From Chitinophagaceae bacterium (lineage in GTDB: Bacteria > Bacteroidota > Bacteroidia > Chitinophagales > Chitinophagaceae), in assembly GCA_019747455.1 (NCBI GenBank), contig JAIEQT010000048.1, positions 1-11,798 on the forward strand: DNA of 11,798 nucleotides. Direction: 5' to 3'. The position numbers and the translations under genes were made by a program. Of this stretch, positions 1-6,649 are shown piece by piece. Position 1 is the stretch's first letter; each line of letters opens with the position of its first letter. The notes under the pieces are model-generated. The model was not told the DNA's origin and made no database searches. It worked only from the letters and a program-made list of their open reading frames with translations.

Positions 1-1885
1 CATTCTGTACTTTATTAAAACCTAAAGAAGTATTAATATAATATTTGCCCTTTGTAACACTTACATTCCAATCAATATTATGCGCTAATGATGGTTGCAA
101 GAAAGGATTCCCAAATCGTAGATTATAGGGATCGCTATAATCTATATTCGGATTCAGCTCACCAATTCCTGGTCTGCGGATAGTAGCCCGATACACCAAT
201 GCTGTATTTACCTGTTTAGAAAAATCTTTTCTTAGGGTGAAATTGGGTAACAGATTCCAATAGCTGTTAGATACATTCGTTACATTACTTTTTATAAAAT
301 TGAACTGCATGTTGGTATATTCCGCTTGTGCCCCAAAGCTTAATCTGATTTTTTTTGAAAAAAGCAAACTAATACCTGCTCGAATTGTACTGATGTTTTG
401 GTCGAAGAAAAAATCATTACTAAGCTTATCATTATTGATCAGAGCCCCGTCTTGCTTACGTAGAAAGGCCGTATTTAAACTATTATGAAACCGGGATATA
501 TTATGTGTGATGCCCCCCGAAAATGTATTGGTATTTTTGGCAAGCGGTTTAGTATATTCTAATCGAAGATTAGCTGATTTATTTTTATTATCGAAATATT
601 GAGACTGGATAGAGTCGATACCCGTTGGTTGCATATTATTTTGGAGAAACTGCTGATAAAAATCTCTATCATTATCATTTTTACTAGTGTTACCAATAGC
701 GATAAGGCGTAGCACTTCAATAGGGTTCTTTCCTTTATGGGTATACGATACCGTTATTCCATGAGTATACCCTTCCCCTACGCTATGATTCTCGCGCGTA
801 CTATATTTATATACTTCATTAAGCCGATTAATATTAGCATATGAATTCAAACTATTATTATCATAATAATTAAGATTGCCTTGATAAACAAACCCAAGCT
901 GGTTATTCTTATCAAACTCATAATCTACCTGACTCCTAACATTAGGTCGAATATTCGTATTGGTATAATTGCCGGTAGTCTTAAAATAATTGGTTGAGTC
1001 ATTATAAAAATTGGTTCTATTACTATAGCTGTTTCCTTTTTGTTGATTCCAGCCGGAGCCGATTGTTTGATTAAAAGATATTTTTTTATTTCGATAGCTG
1101 ATATTTGCACTTAGATTACCCTCTCCTCTTGTTCCGGTGCTAAGGGTAAGTTTACCAACCCAACCAATTTTTCCTTTCTTGGTAACGATATTGATAACCC
1201 CTCCACTTTCCGTAGCGTACTGAGGGGGAGGATTACTCATAATTTCTATTTTCTCGATACTACTCCCCGGTAAGCTTTCGAGTAAATCTTGTAATTGTTG
1301 AGCTGTGAGTTCGGTAGGTTTATCGTCTATTAAAATCTTTGGTTCTTTTCCTTTTAATAAAATCCTACCATTGGGGTCATTGTTTACCAGAGGAATATTT
1401 TTAAGTAATTCAGCAGTTGAAGCACCCCCGCTCAAAGCACTCTCACCAACATTATAAATGAGCTTATCATCTTTAGCTTCTATCAAAGGCTTTTCAGCGT
1501 AAACAATTACTTCATTCAATAATTGCTCAGCAATTTTAACTTTGATATCCCCAATATTAAAATCATAACGTTCGGCACGTAGGTAAATGCTATCTATTGT
1601 GGTTTTTGCATATCCAACGGCAGAAATGGCAAGAGTATAATATCCAAAAGGAAGCTTATCGAACTCAAAAGCTCCGTTTTTATCGCTCAAATTTGTTCTA
1701 ACTACGCTATCGGTTTTTGTATTTCGCAATTCAACCTTTGCAAAAGAAATGGCATTCCCTTTATCTGCTCCAATAAGATTTCCGAGAATAATTCCGAAAT
1801 CTTGTTTTTGTGCAACAGGCTTACCCTGGGCAATCAGCAGGTTTTGGAAAAAAATAACACCTAGTATTAAAGCAATATATCTCAC
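1..1885 (-). CDS. Outer-membrane beta-barrel protein, TonB-dependent-receptor-like (3' end beyond window)
   Basis: An uninterrupted minus-strand frame runs from a GTG codon at 1885 off the left edge (628 codons visible). Residues 1-20 form a signal peptide (RYIALILGVIFF, cut near LIAQ). Residues about 28-115 read as a carboxypeptidase-regulatory-like beta-sandwich (NGAFEFDKLPFGYYTLAISAVGY). Residues about 120-240 are a plug-like domain, with LLKNIPLV, PKILIDDKPTEL and GGVINIVTKKGK. The rest is rich in Asn, Tyr and alternating polar/aromatic residues, typical of barrel strands. This matches the OMP_b-brl_3 type of Bacteroidota, usually near 800 residues, so perhaps 150-200 residues are missing. 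Two in-frame stops lie upstream and no ATG lies between them and the GTG, so GTG is the best start; a rarer codon cannot be excluded. The substrate is unknown. It follows the thioredoxin-like gene after 55 bp with no visible terminator. Confidence 0.9.
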   Translation of the reverse strand, partial: MRYIALILGVIFFQNLLIAQGKPVAQKQDFGIILGNLIGADKGNAISFAKVELRNTKTDSVVRTNLSDKNGAFEFDKLPFGYYTLAISAVGYAKTTIDSIYLRAERYDFNIGDIKVKIAEQLLNEVIVYAEKPLIEAKDDKLIYNVGESALSGGASTAELLKNIPLVNNDPNGRILLKGKEPKILIDDKPTELTAQQLQDLLESLPGSSIEKIEIMSNPPPQYATESGGVINIVTKKGKIGWVGKLTLSTGTRGEGNLSANISYRNKKISFNQTIGSGWNQQKGNSYSNRTNFYNDSTNYFKTTGNYTNTNIRPNVRSQVDYEFDKNNQLGFVYQGNLNYYDNNSLNSYANINRLNEVYKYSTRENHSVGEGYTHGITVSYTHKGKNPIEVLRLIAIGNTSKNDNDRDFYQQFLQNNMQPTGIDSIQSQYFDNKNKSANLRLEYTKPLAKNTNTFSGGITHNISRFHNSLNTAFLRKQDGALINNDKLSNDFFFDQNISTIRAGISLLFSKKIRLSFGAQAEYTNMQFNFIKSNVTNVSNSYWNLLPNFTLRKDFSKQVNTALVYRATIRRPGIGELNPNIDYSDPYNLRFGNPFLQPSLAHNIDWNVSVTKGKYYINTSLGFNKVQN

Positions 1886-1940
1886 TGCTGTAAAAATAAA
1901 TCTAAGTGAGTAGTTTTACTAGAAATAAAGGATGATCGGA

Positions 1941-3023
1941 CTATTTGAGGATATTAGCCAGTGTTTGGTCTAATTCCTCGCCACGTAGATTGCGGGCTAT
2001 TATTTTGCCGGTTGGATCTATTAAAAAATTAGCGGGGATACTATTGATTCGATACAATTTTGCCACTTCGTTTTCAAAGTATTTTAAGTCGCTAACATGG
2101 GTCCATGTTAGCTTATCTTTCCTAATGGCCTGAATCCAGTTATTTCTGCTTTCATCTAAAGATATCCCAAGTACTGTAAAATTTTTGGCTTTGTATTTTT
2201 GGAATGCAGCCACTACATTCGGGTTTTCTTGTCTACATGGCCCACACCAGCTTGCCCAGAAATCTACTAATACATATTTACCTTTAAAAGAATTTAATGA
2301 AACGGGTTTCCCCAAAGTATCTTTTTGTGTGAAATTGATAGCCATTGTTCCTACAGCGCCAACTTTTGCATCTGCAATACCTTTTTCTAATATCCTTGCG
2401 AAGGAACCTCTTTTAGCCTCAGGGAGTAATGTATTATAGCGGGCCTCTACATCTGCTAATCCGTTCAATAATGGACTGATAACAAACAAAACAAAAGAGC
2501 TTACAGGAGAGCTTCTGCGGGCTTGTGTAAAGTTCGTAGCATTATTAACTACATTTGCTTTTGTGAATTCAAAAGCACGAATGAGTGAATCTCTGCGAGG
2601 TTGTGTTTTCTCCGGATTAATAAGGTTTACGAGTTTATTTAACGTATCACGAAGTGGATTAAATGAGTTTTTAAAATCAACATAATCCTGTTCAATAGCT
2701 GATCCCTTAATAAGTACAGCACTTAGATTATTAAAATCTCCCTCAATCGTAATAGCATTATTATCCTCCATAAATAGATCGATGGCTTCTTTAAAGCCTA
2801 CAAAACCTACTTGGAAAATATCCGGTTCGGCCACTTTACCTTTCAATTGAAACTGTCCATTCTTAACCGTATCGGTTGCAATAGTTTTACCGTCTGAACC
2901 ATTCATCAAAAAAACCAATGTTCCGGATTTAATATTTTGGATATTCCCTTTAATAGAAAATCCTTGCTGAGCCTGCAGTGCGGCTGTTACCAACAATGAG
3001 AAGATAATAAAACAATGACGCAT
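1941..3023 (-). CDS. TlpA-family periplasmic thioredoxin-like protein with DUF4369-like N-terminal domain
   Basis: This 360-residue exported protein is predicted to work in the periplasm as a thiol-disulfide reductase. Residues 1-19 are a signal peptide (FIIFSLLVTAALQAQQ) with no lipobox cysteine at the cut site. Residues about 20-110 look like the DUF4369 beta domain common in Bacteroidota TlpA proteins (FSIKGNIQNIKSGTLVFL). A helical linker follows. Residues about 225-360 are a thioredoxin/AhpC-TSA fold with VLVDFWASWCGPC, whose active-site pair is C260 and C263, and the cis-proline loop SIPANF near 329-333. Its ATG lies 3 bp after the hisIE stop, so it is probably cotranscribed with the amino-acid genes, although no link in function is evident. 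Its client proteins are unknown. The family call is firm; the redox direction (reductase or otherwise) is inferred from the family. Confidence 0.93.
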   Translation of the reverse strand: MRHCFIIFSLLVTAALQAQQGFSIKGNIQNIKSGTLVFLMNGSDGKTIATDTVKNGQFQLKGKVAEPDIFQVGFVGFKEAIDLFMEDNNAITIEGDFNNLSAVLIKGSAIEQDYVDFKNSFNPLRDTLNKLVNLINPEKTQPRRDSLIRAFEFTKANVVNNATNFTQARRSSPVSSFVLFVISPLLNGLADVEARYNTLLPEAKRGSFARILEKGIADAKVGAVGTMAINFTQKDTLGKPVSLNSFKGKYVLVDFWASWCGPCRQENPNVVAAFQKYKAKNFTVLGISLDESRNNWIQAIRKDKLTWTHVSDLKYFENEVAKLYRINSIPANFLIDPTGKIIARNLRGEELDQTLANILK

Positions 3024-3026
3024 AAA

Positions 3027-3623
3027 TTATTTTGAATGTCGTTTACGAAGTATGGCTAAAGCATCTGCTAAAGTATATCCTTTAGCGTTAAGTAAAAGCA
3101 AATAATGAAAAAGCAGATCTGCTGCCTCCCCTAAAAAAAGATCTTTATTATCATCTTTTGCTTCAATGACTAATTCAACGGCTTCCTCTCCTACTTTTTG
3201 GGCTATTTTATTAATCCCCTTGGCAAACATGGCAGCTACATAAGATTCTGAAGGGGGCACTTGCTTTCTGAGATTAATGATATCTTGTAAGTACAACAAG
3301 AAATCTTCGCTATGATTAGGTTCACTCCAGCAAGTATCAGCACCTGTATGGCAGGTTGGTCCTTGTGGGTGTGCTTTTATAAGAAGGGTATCATTATCGC
3401 AATCAACAGCAATCGATTTGAGTAATAAAAAATTTCCACTTTCCTCTCCTTTCGTCCACAATCTTTTTTTGGACCTGCTATAAAATGTTATTTTCCCTAT
3501 TTCCTCCGTTTTTTGTAAGGCGGCTTCATTCATGAAACCAAGCATCAATACCTTATGGGTATCATAGTCTTGGATGATAGCCGGAACCAGTCCATCGGAA
3601 TATTTTGAAAAATCTACTTTCAT
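3027..3623 (-). CDS. hisIE: Bifunctional phosphoribosyl-AMP cyclohydrolase / phosphoribosyl-ATP pyrophosphatase
   Basis: HisIE performs steps 2 and 3 of histidine synthesis in the cytoplasm: PR-ATP loses pyrophosphate (HisE half) and the resulting PR-AMP ring is opened to ProFAR (HisI half). Residues 1 to about 105 are the cyclohydrolase, with FMNEAAL, TFYSRSKKRLWTKGEESGN, the metal-binding cluster DCDND (74-78) and the zinc cysteines C91 and C98 in PTCHTGADTCW. Residues about 108-198 are the helical pyrophosphatase, with KVGEEAVELVIEA (143-155) and EAADLLFHYLLLL (166-178), the acidic residues that hold Mg. The length of 198 residues is normal for the fused form. The gene starts 17 bp after hisF and ends 3 bp before the thioredoxin-like gene. 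Because hisG is absent from the window, its PR-ATP substrate must come from a gene elsewhere. Confidence 0.97.
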   Translation of the reverse strand: MKVDFSKYSDGLVPAIIQDYDTHKVLMLGFMNEAALQKTEEIGKITFYSRSKKRLWTKGEESGNFLLLKSIAVDCDNDTLLIKAHPQGPTCHTGADTCWSEPNHSEDFLLYLQDIINLRKQVPPSESYVAAMFAKGINKIAQKVGEEAVELVIEAKDDNKDLFLGEAADLLFHYLLLLNAKGYTLADALAILRKRHSK

Positions 3624-3640
3624 ATTTCAAAGTTCGGTTA

Positions 3641-4399
3641 TTAAAATCGCATTGAAATACCTTTTTTCTGCAAGTTTCGTTTGAGTTCCGGTATCTCTAT
3701 CTCTTTAAAATGAAAAATACTGGCAGCCAGTGCTGCATCTGCCTTTGCGGTAAGAAAAACTTCTTCGAAATGCTGTATAGACCCAGCCCCTCCCGATGCA
3801 ATTACAGGTACGGGCAATGAGGTTGACAAAGCCGCTGTAATATCTAAGGCAAAGCCTTCCTTGGTACCATCATTATTCATTGAAGTAAGTAAAATTTCTC
3901 CGGCACCCAAATCAACCCCTTGTTTAGCCCAATCGGTACAAAGGGTTTCTGTTTTTATTTTACCTCCATTTAAATATACATACCAATTATTATCTACTTC
4001 TTTTTTAGTATCGATAGCTAATACAATACACTGACTCCCAAACTCCTTGGCCAATGCCTCAATTAAAGAAGGATTTTTAAAGGCCGATGTGTTTACGGAA
4101 ATTTTGTCGGCGCCATTTTGCAATAAAGTATATACATCTTCTATTGAACTGATACCACCACCAACCGTAAAGGGAATATTGATATGATGGGCAATTTTAT
4201 TTACTAATGCACTTAGCGTCTTCCTTTTTTCATTGGTAGCAGTGATATCTAAAAAAACCAACTCATCAGCTCCCTGCGATGCATATAAAGCACCTAATTC
4301 TACCGGATCCCCGGCATCTCTAATATTTTCAAAGTTGATGCCTTTAACGGTTCTTCCATCTTTAATATCTAAACAGGGTATGATACGTTTGGTGAGCAT
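3641..4399 (-). CDS. hisF: Imidazole glycerol phosphate synthase, cyclase subunit
   Basis: HisF is the (beta/alpha)8 cyclase half of IGP synthase. It uses ammonia channelled from HisH to convert PRFAR to imidazole-glycerol phosphate and AICAR, the latter returning to purine synthesis. The general acid/base pair is present: D11 in [11 protein letters not shown] and D130 in [10 protein letters not shown]. Phosphate-binding loops VGGGIS (79-84) and IASGGAG are also seen, as is the ITATNEKR loop typical of HisF. The 252-residue length is normal. The ATG at 4399 starts the conserved [12 protein letters not shown], so the start is secure. It is separated from hisA by 45 bp that hold a 7-bp tandem repeat running to within a few bases of the ATG. 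No Shine-Dalgarno sequence is visible. Confidence 0.98.
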   Translation of the reverse strand: MLTKRIIPCLDIKDGRTVKGINFENIRDAGDPVELGALYASQGADELVFLDITATNEKRKTLSALVNKIAHHINIPFTVGGGISSIEDVYTLLQNGADKISVNTSAFKNPSLIEALAKEFGSQCIVLAIDTKKEVDNNWYVYLNGGKIKTETLCTDWAKQGVDLGAGEILLTSMNNDGTKEGFALDITAALSTSLPVPVIASGGAGSIQHFEEVFLTAKADAALAASIFHFKEIEIPELKRNLQKKGISMRF

Positions 4400-4444
4400 A
4401 TGGTGGGATTCGGGTTACGGGTTACGGGTTACGGGTTGGGGTTA
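4400..4444. repeat. Heptanucleotide tandem array (GGGTTAC) between hisA and hisF
   Basis: On the plus strand the gap holds GGGATTC (4405-4411), three exact GGGTTAC units (4412-4432), then GGGTTGG and a partial unit to 4444. It fills nearly the whole space between the hisF start codon and the hisA stop. G-tracts recur at 4405, 4412, 4419, 4426, 4433 and 4438 with loops of 2-4 bases, so the plus strand (the template strand for his transcription) fits the usual G-quadruplex formula; the mRNA carries the C-rich complement. Function is unknown. Confidence 0.9.
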
Positions 4445-5161
4445 TTAAAATAGTTTTTTAAGTTGCTCTATGGTTATTCTTCCTTCATAGATTGCCTTTC
4501 CAATGATTACTCCTTTACAACCTATATTTTTCAGTTGAATAATATCCTCTATGGAGCTTACACCACCACTGGCTATAAAATGTAGATCCGGAAAATGATT
4601 TACAACTTTCTCATACAATGAAACAGCCGGACCCTCCAGTTTTCCATCTTTACTGATATCGGTACAAAAAACTTGTGTAATACCTTTCGAGGTATACTCC
4701 GTGATGAAATCAAAAAGATTTATATCGGTTGTTTCTAACCAACCACTCACGGCTATTTTCTCGTCTTTTACGTCTGCCCCCAATAAAAACTTATAAGCCC
4801 CATATATATCGATCCAGCTTTTAAAAGTTTCCGGTGATTTTACGGCTAAGCTACCAATGGTGGCAAACGCAGCACCGGCATTGAATACGGTTTCAAGATC
4901 AGATTGCTGCTTTATACCACCCCCAAAATCAATACTTAATTTGGTATAACGAGAAATATTTTCAAGTACTTTCCAATTTTTAACGGCCCCTGCCTTAGCT
5001 CCATCTAAATCAACCAAATGTAATCGCTGTAGTCCGGCATCTTCAAATTGTTTAGCCACTTCTACAGGATCCTCATTATACACTTTCATTTGTGTATAAT
5101 CGCCCTGTGTTAGGCGAACACATTTACCATTGATAATATCTATTGCGGGAATGATTTGCAT
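4445..5161 (-). CDS. hisA: ProFAR isomerase (1-(5-phosphoribosyl)-5-[(5-phosphoribosylamino)methylideneamino]imidazole-4-carboxamide isomerase)
   Basis: HisA opens the ribose ring of ProFAR by an Amadori rearrangement to give PRFAR, the substrate of HisF/HisH. The (beta/alpha)8 barrel carries the catalytic aspartates D8 (IIPAIDIINGKCVRL) and D130 (LLGADVKDEKIAVSGW). The phosphate loops FGGGI (79-83) and IASGGVSS, and the TDISKDG segment (168-174) that marks HisA rather than HisF, are also present. At 238 residues it has the normal length. A separate trpF exists in the same cluster, so there is no reason to expect a dual-substrate PriA-type enzyme here. The gene lies between two heptamer arrays: 43 bp separate it from the hisH stop and 45 bp from the hisF start. 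The ATG at 5161 is supported by the conserved N-terminus beginning MQIIPAIDI. Confidence 0.98.
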   Translation of the reverse strand: MQIIPAIDIINGKCVRLTQGDYTQMKVYNEDPVEVAKQFEDAGLQRLHLVDLDGAKAGAVKNWKVLENISRYTKLSIDFGGGIKQQSDLETVFNAGAAFATIGSLAVKSPETFKSWIDIYGAYKFLLGADVKDEKIAVSGWLETTDINLFDFITEYTSKGITQVFCTDISKDGKLEGPAVSLYEKVVNHFPDLHFIASGGVSSIEDIIQLKNIGCKGVIIGKAIYEGRITIEQLKKLF

Positions 5162-5166
5162 GAGCT

Positions 5167-5215
5167 AGGTAATAGGTAATAGGTTATAGGTTATAGGTTG
5201 TAGGTTATAGGGATA
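5167..5215. repeat. Heptanucleotide tandem array (AGGTTAT) between hisH and hisA
   Basis: Seven contiguous 7-bp units read on the plus strand: AGGTAAT twice (5167-5180), AGGTTAT twice (5181-5194), AGGTTGT (5195-5201), AGGTTAT (5202-5208) and AGGGATA (5209-5215). The array fills the hisH-hisA gap and runs into the 3' end of hisH, whose TAA stop (5205-5207) lies inside a unit. The unit differs from the hisA-hisF array mainly by A for G at position 1 and T for C at position 7, so both fit RGGTTAY. Only G-pairs are present, so any quadruplex would be weak. Confidence 0.92.
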
Positions 5216-5804
5216 GGAAGTTGGATAATATTTTTTCTCCTGTAAGGGCACTTTTTTCTGGGTGAAATTGTGTGCCATAGAAATTATTTTTATGTAATGC
5301 AGCACTATACTCAATTCCATAATTAGCAGTAGCAATAGTATCGACTCCTTTCGCTGCATAATAGCCATGCACAAAATAACAATAGCTATTCGAAGGTATA
5401 TTGGCAAAAAGTTCTGTTTTAGTTTCATTGATCTGATTCCAGCCGATTTGAGGTACTTTTAGTATGTCACCTGTTGATGTTCGATTCACGAACTGTTTTA
5501 CGCGTTCACTAAAAATTCCTAAACAATCGGTATCATTTTCTTCACTATAGCTACACATCAACTGCATTCCTAAACAAATACCCAATACCGGCTGTTGTAA
5601 AGAAACTATCAGCTTATCTAATGACCTTTCTTTGAGATAACGCATAGCCGAACTAGCTTCCCCTACCCCTGGAAAAATAACTTTATCGGCTGAACTGATT
5701 TTCTCAGGATCATAGGTTACTAAGGCAGTAACTCCTATTCTTTCTAACGCATATAATACTGATTGAATATTGCCTGCATTATATTGTATAATAACTAATT
5801 CCAT
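5205..5804 (-). CDS. hisH: Imidazole glycerol phosphate synthase, glutamine amidotransferase subunit
   Basis: HisH hydrolyses glutamine and passes ammonia through the HisF barrel. It is a class I glutamine amidotransferase with an intact triad: C77 in the nucleophile elbow VLGICLGMQLM, and H181 and E183 in GTQFHPEKS. The N-terminus ELVIIQYNAGNIQSV, the FPGVGEA loop (44-50) and the YFVHGYYA segment (143-150) are typical of HisH and not of TrpG. The 199 residues are normal. The ATG at 5804-5802 overlaps the trpA stop by one base (TAATG), so translation is probably coupled to trpA; this is the junction of the trp and his halves. The last few codons and the stop lie within the 7-bp array that fills the gap to hisA. 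Confidence 0.98.
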   Translation of the reverse strand: MELVIIQYNAGNIQSVLYALERIGVTALVTYDPEKISSADKVIFPGVGEASSAMRYLKERSLDKLIVSLQQPVLGICLGMQLMCSYSEENDTDCLGIFSERVKQFVNRTSTGDILKVPQIGWNQINETKTELFANIPSNSYCYFVHGYYAAKGVDTIATANYGIEYSAALHKNNFYGTQFHPEKSALTGEKILSNFLSL

Positions 5805-5806
5805 TA
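5802..5806 (-). other. TAATG stop-start overlap joining the trp and his gene blocks
   Basis: Read on the minus strand, the trpA stop TAA (5806-5804) shares its last A with the hisH ATG (5804-5802). Such overlaps favour reinitiation by the same ribosome. The junction therefore ties hisH translation to trpA and makes a separate promoter immediately before hisH unlikely, unless it lies within trpA. Confidence 0.85.
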
Positions 5807-6583
5807 CGAAATAATTGGTTTTAAAAAAGCAGGAACTACCTCATTAATATCTTTCCCGGAACCCAAGGCCTGAATAAAGGCCGACCCTATGATGGCTCCA
5901 TGCGTATATTCAGCAGCCATTGTAAAGCTGTCTTTATCTTTAATACCAAAACCAACAAGAATAGGGTTATTCAATTTATAGGCAGCCAAGCGTTGTAAAT
6001 AAGCCGTAACAAATGCTTTATTTGTAGCGGATCCGGTTGTTGCCGATGAAGATACTGCATACAAAAAACCACTACTTAAAGCATCTAATTTTCTAACCCG
6101 TTGCTCACTTGTTTCAGGCGTTATTAAAAAAATAAAGTCTAACCCATATTTTTTTATAATAGCTCCATACATTTCTTCAAATTCATATTCCGGCAAATCG
6201 GGAAGAATGAGTCCGTCTATACCAACACTAGAAGCCCTTTCACAAAAAGCTTCAAATCCAAATTGTAAAATAGGGTTCATATAACCCATTAGAATGATTC
6301 CTGTATTTTGTAATAAATGATTCTCTCTGAAACCGGCCAGTTGTTCAAATAGCTTTTCTATACTCATGCCATTTTCTAACGCTATGGTACTACTTGCCTG
6401 TATTATCGGCCCATCTGCCAAGGGATCGCTATAGGGCATACCTAATTCTATAATATCAGCACCATGCGTAGCTAATGATTCCATAATTGGAATAGTAGCT
6501 TCTAGTTTGGGGTAGCCTGCGGTGAAGTATACATTTAAAATCTTTTTTTGCTGCTTGAATATGTTATATAAGCGATTACTCAT
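5804..6583 (-). CDS. trpA: Tryptophan synthase alpha subunit
   Basis: TrpA cleaves indole-3-glycerol phosphate to indole and glyceraldehyde-3-phosphate and feeds indole through a tunnel to TrpB. The barrel carries both catalytic acids in the signature ELGMPYSDPLADGP: E46 and D57, equivalent to E49 and D60 of the enteric enzyme. Also visible are YFTAGYP (19-25), LMGYMNPI, DGLILPDLP and the phosphate loops around VSSSATTGS and VGFGIKDKD. The length of 259 residues is normal. It starts 66 bp after trpB, a wide gap for two subunits that are often tightly coupled, and that gap holds a decayed 7-bp array. Its stop shares a base with the hisH start. Confidence 0.98.
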   Translation of the reverse strand: MSNRLYNIFKQQKKILNVYFTAGYPKLEATIPIMESLATHGADIIELGMPYSDPLADGPIIQASSTIALENGMSIEKLFEQLAGFRENHLLQNTGIILMGYMNPILQFGFEAFCERASSVGIDGLILPDLPEYEFEEMYGAIIKKYGLDFIFLITPETSEQRVRKLDALSSGFLYAVSSSATTGSATNKAFVTAYLQRLAAYKLNNPILVGFGIKDKDSFTMAAEYTHGAIIGSAFIQALGSGKDINEVVPAFLKPIIS

Positions 6584-6590
6584 TTTAAAA

Positions 6591-6619
6591 AGTTACGGGT
6601 TTCGAGATACGGGATGAGC
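6591..6619. repeat. Decayed heptanucleotide array in the trpB-trpA gap
   Basis: The plus strand reads in sevens as AGTTACG, GGTTTCG, AGATACG, GGATGAG. Each block differs from its neighbours but keeps the G/T/A/C/G pattern. The ten bases GTTACGGGTT (6592-6601) are identical to part of the hisA-hisF array. It lies just upstream of the trpA start. The call is less sure than for the other two arrays because no two adjacent units are identical. Confidence 0.55.
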
Positions 6620-6649
6620 GTTGGTTTGATTTCGTTTTTTATTTATAAC

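Noticed and set aside
1886..1940. Possible terminator or promoter between the thioredoxin-like gene and the receptor gene
   Set aside because: Only a 4-bp AT-rich inverted repeat was found with no following U-run logic, and no convincing TTTG / TAnnTTTG pair at proper spacing.
3624..3640. TAACCGAAC before hisIE as a fourth heptamer remnant
   Set aside because: A single partial match in 17 bp with no second unit is not enough to call a repeat.
4445..5161. HisA as a dual-function PriA-type isomerase replacing TrpF
   Set aside because: A complete trpF with its catalytic cysteine and aspartate is present in the same cluster, so dual function is not needed.
5165..5428. An 87-codon minus-strand open frame overlapping hisH and ending in the heptamer array
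   Set aside because: It lies in another frame of hisH, which has a complete catalytic triad and full-family length. Its C-terminal periodic sequence is just the 7-bp array read in a different frame.
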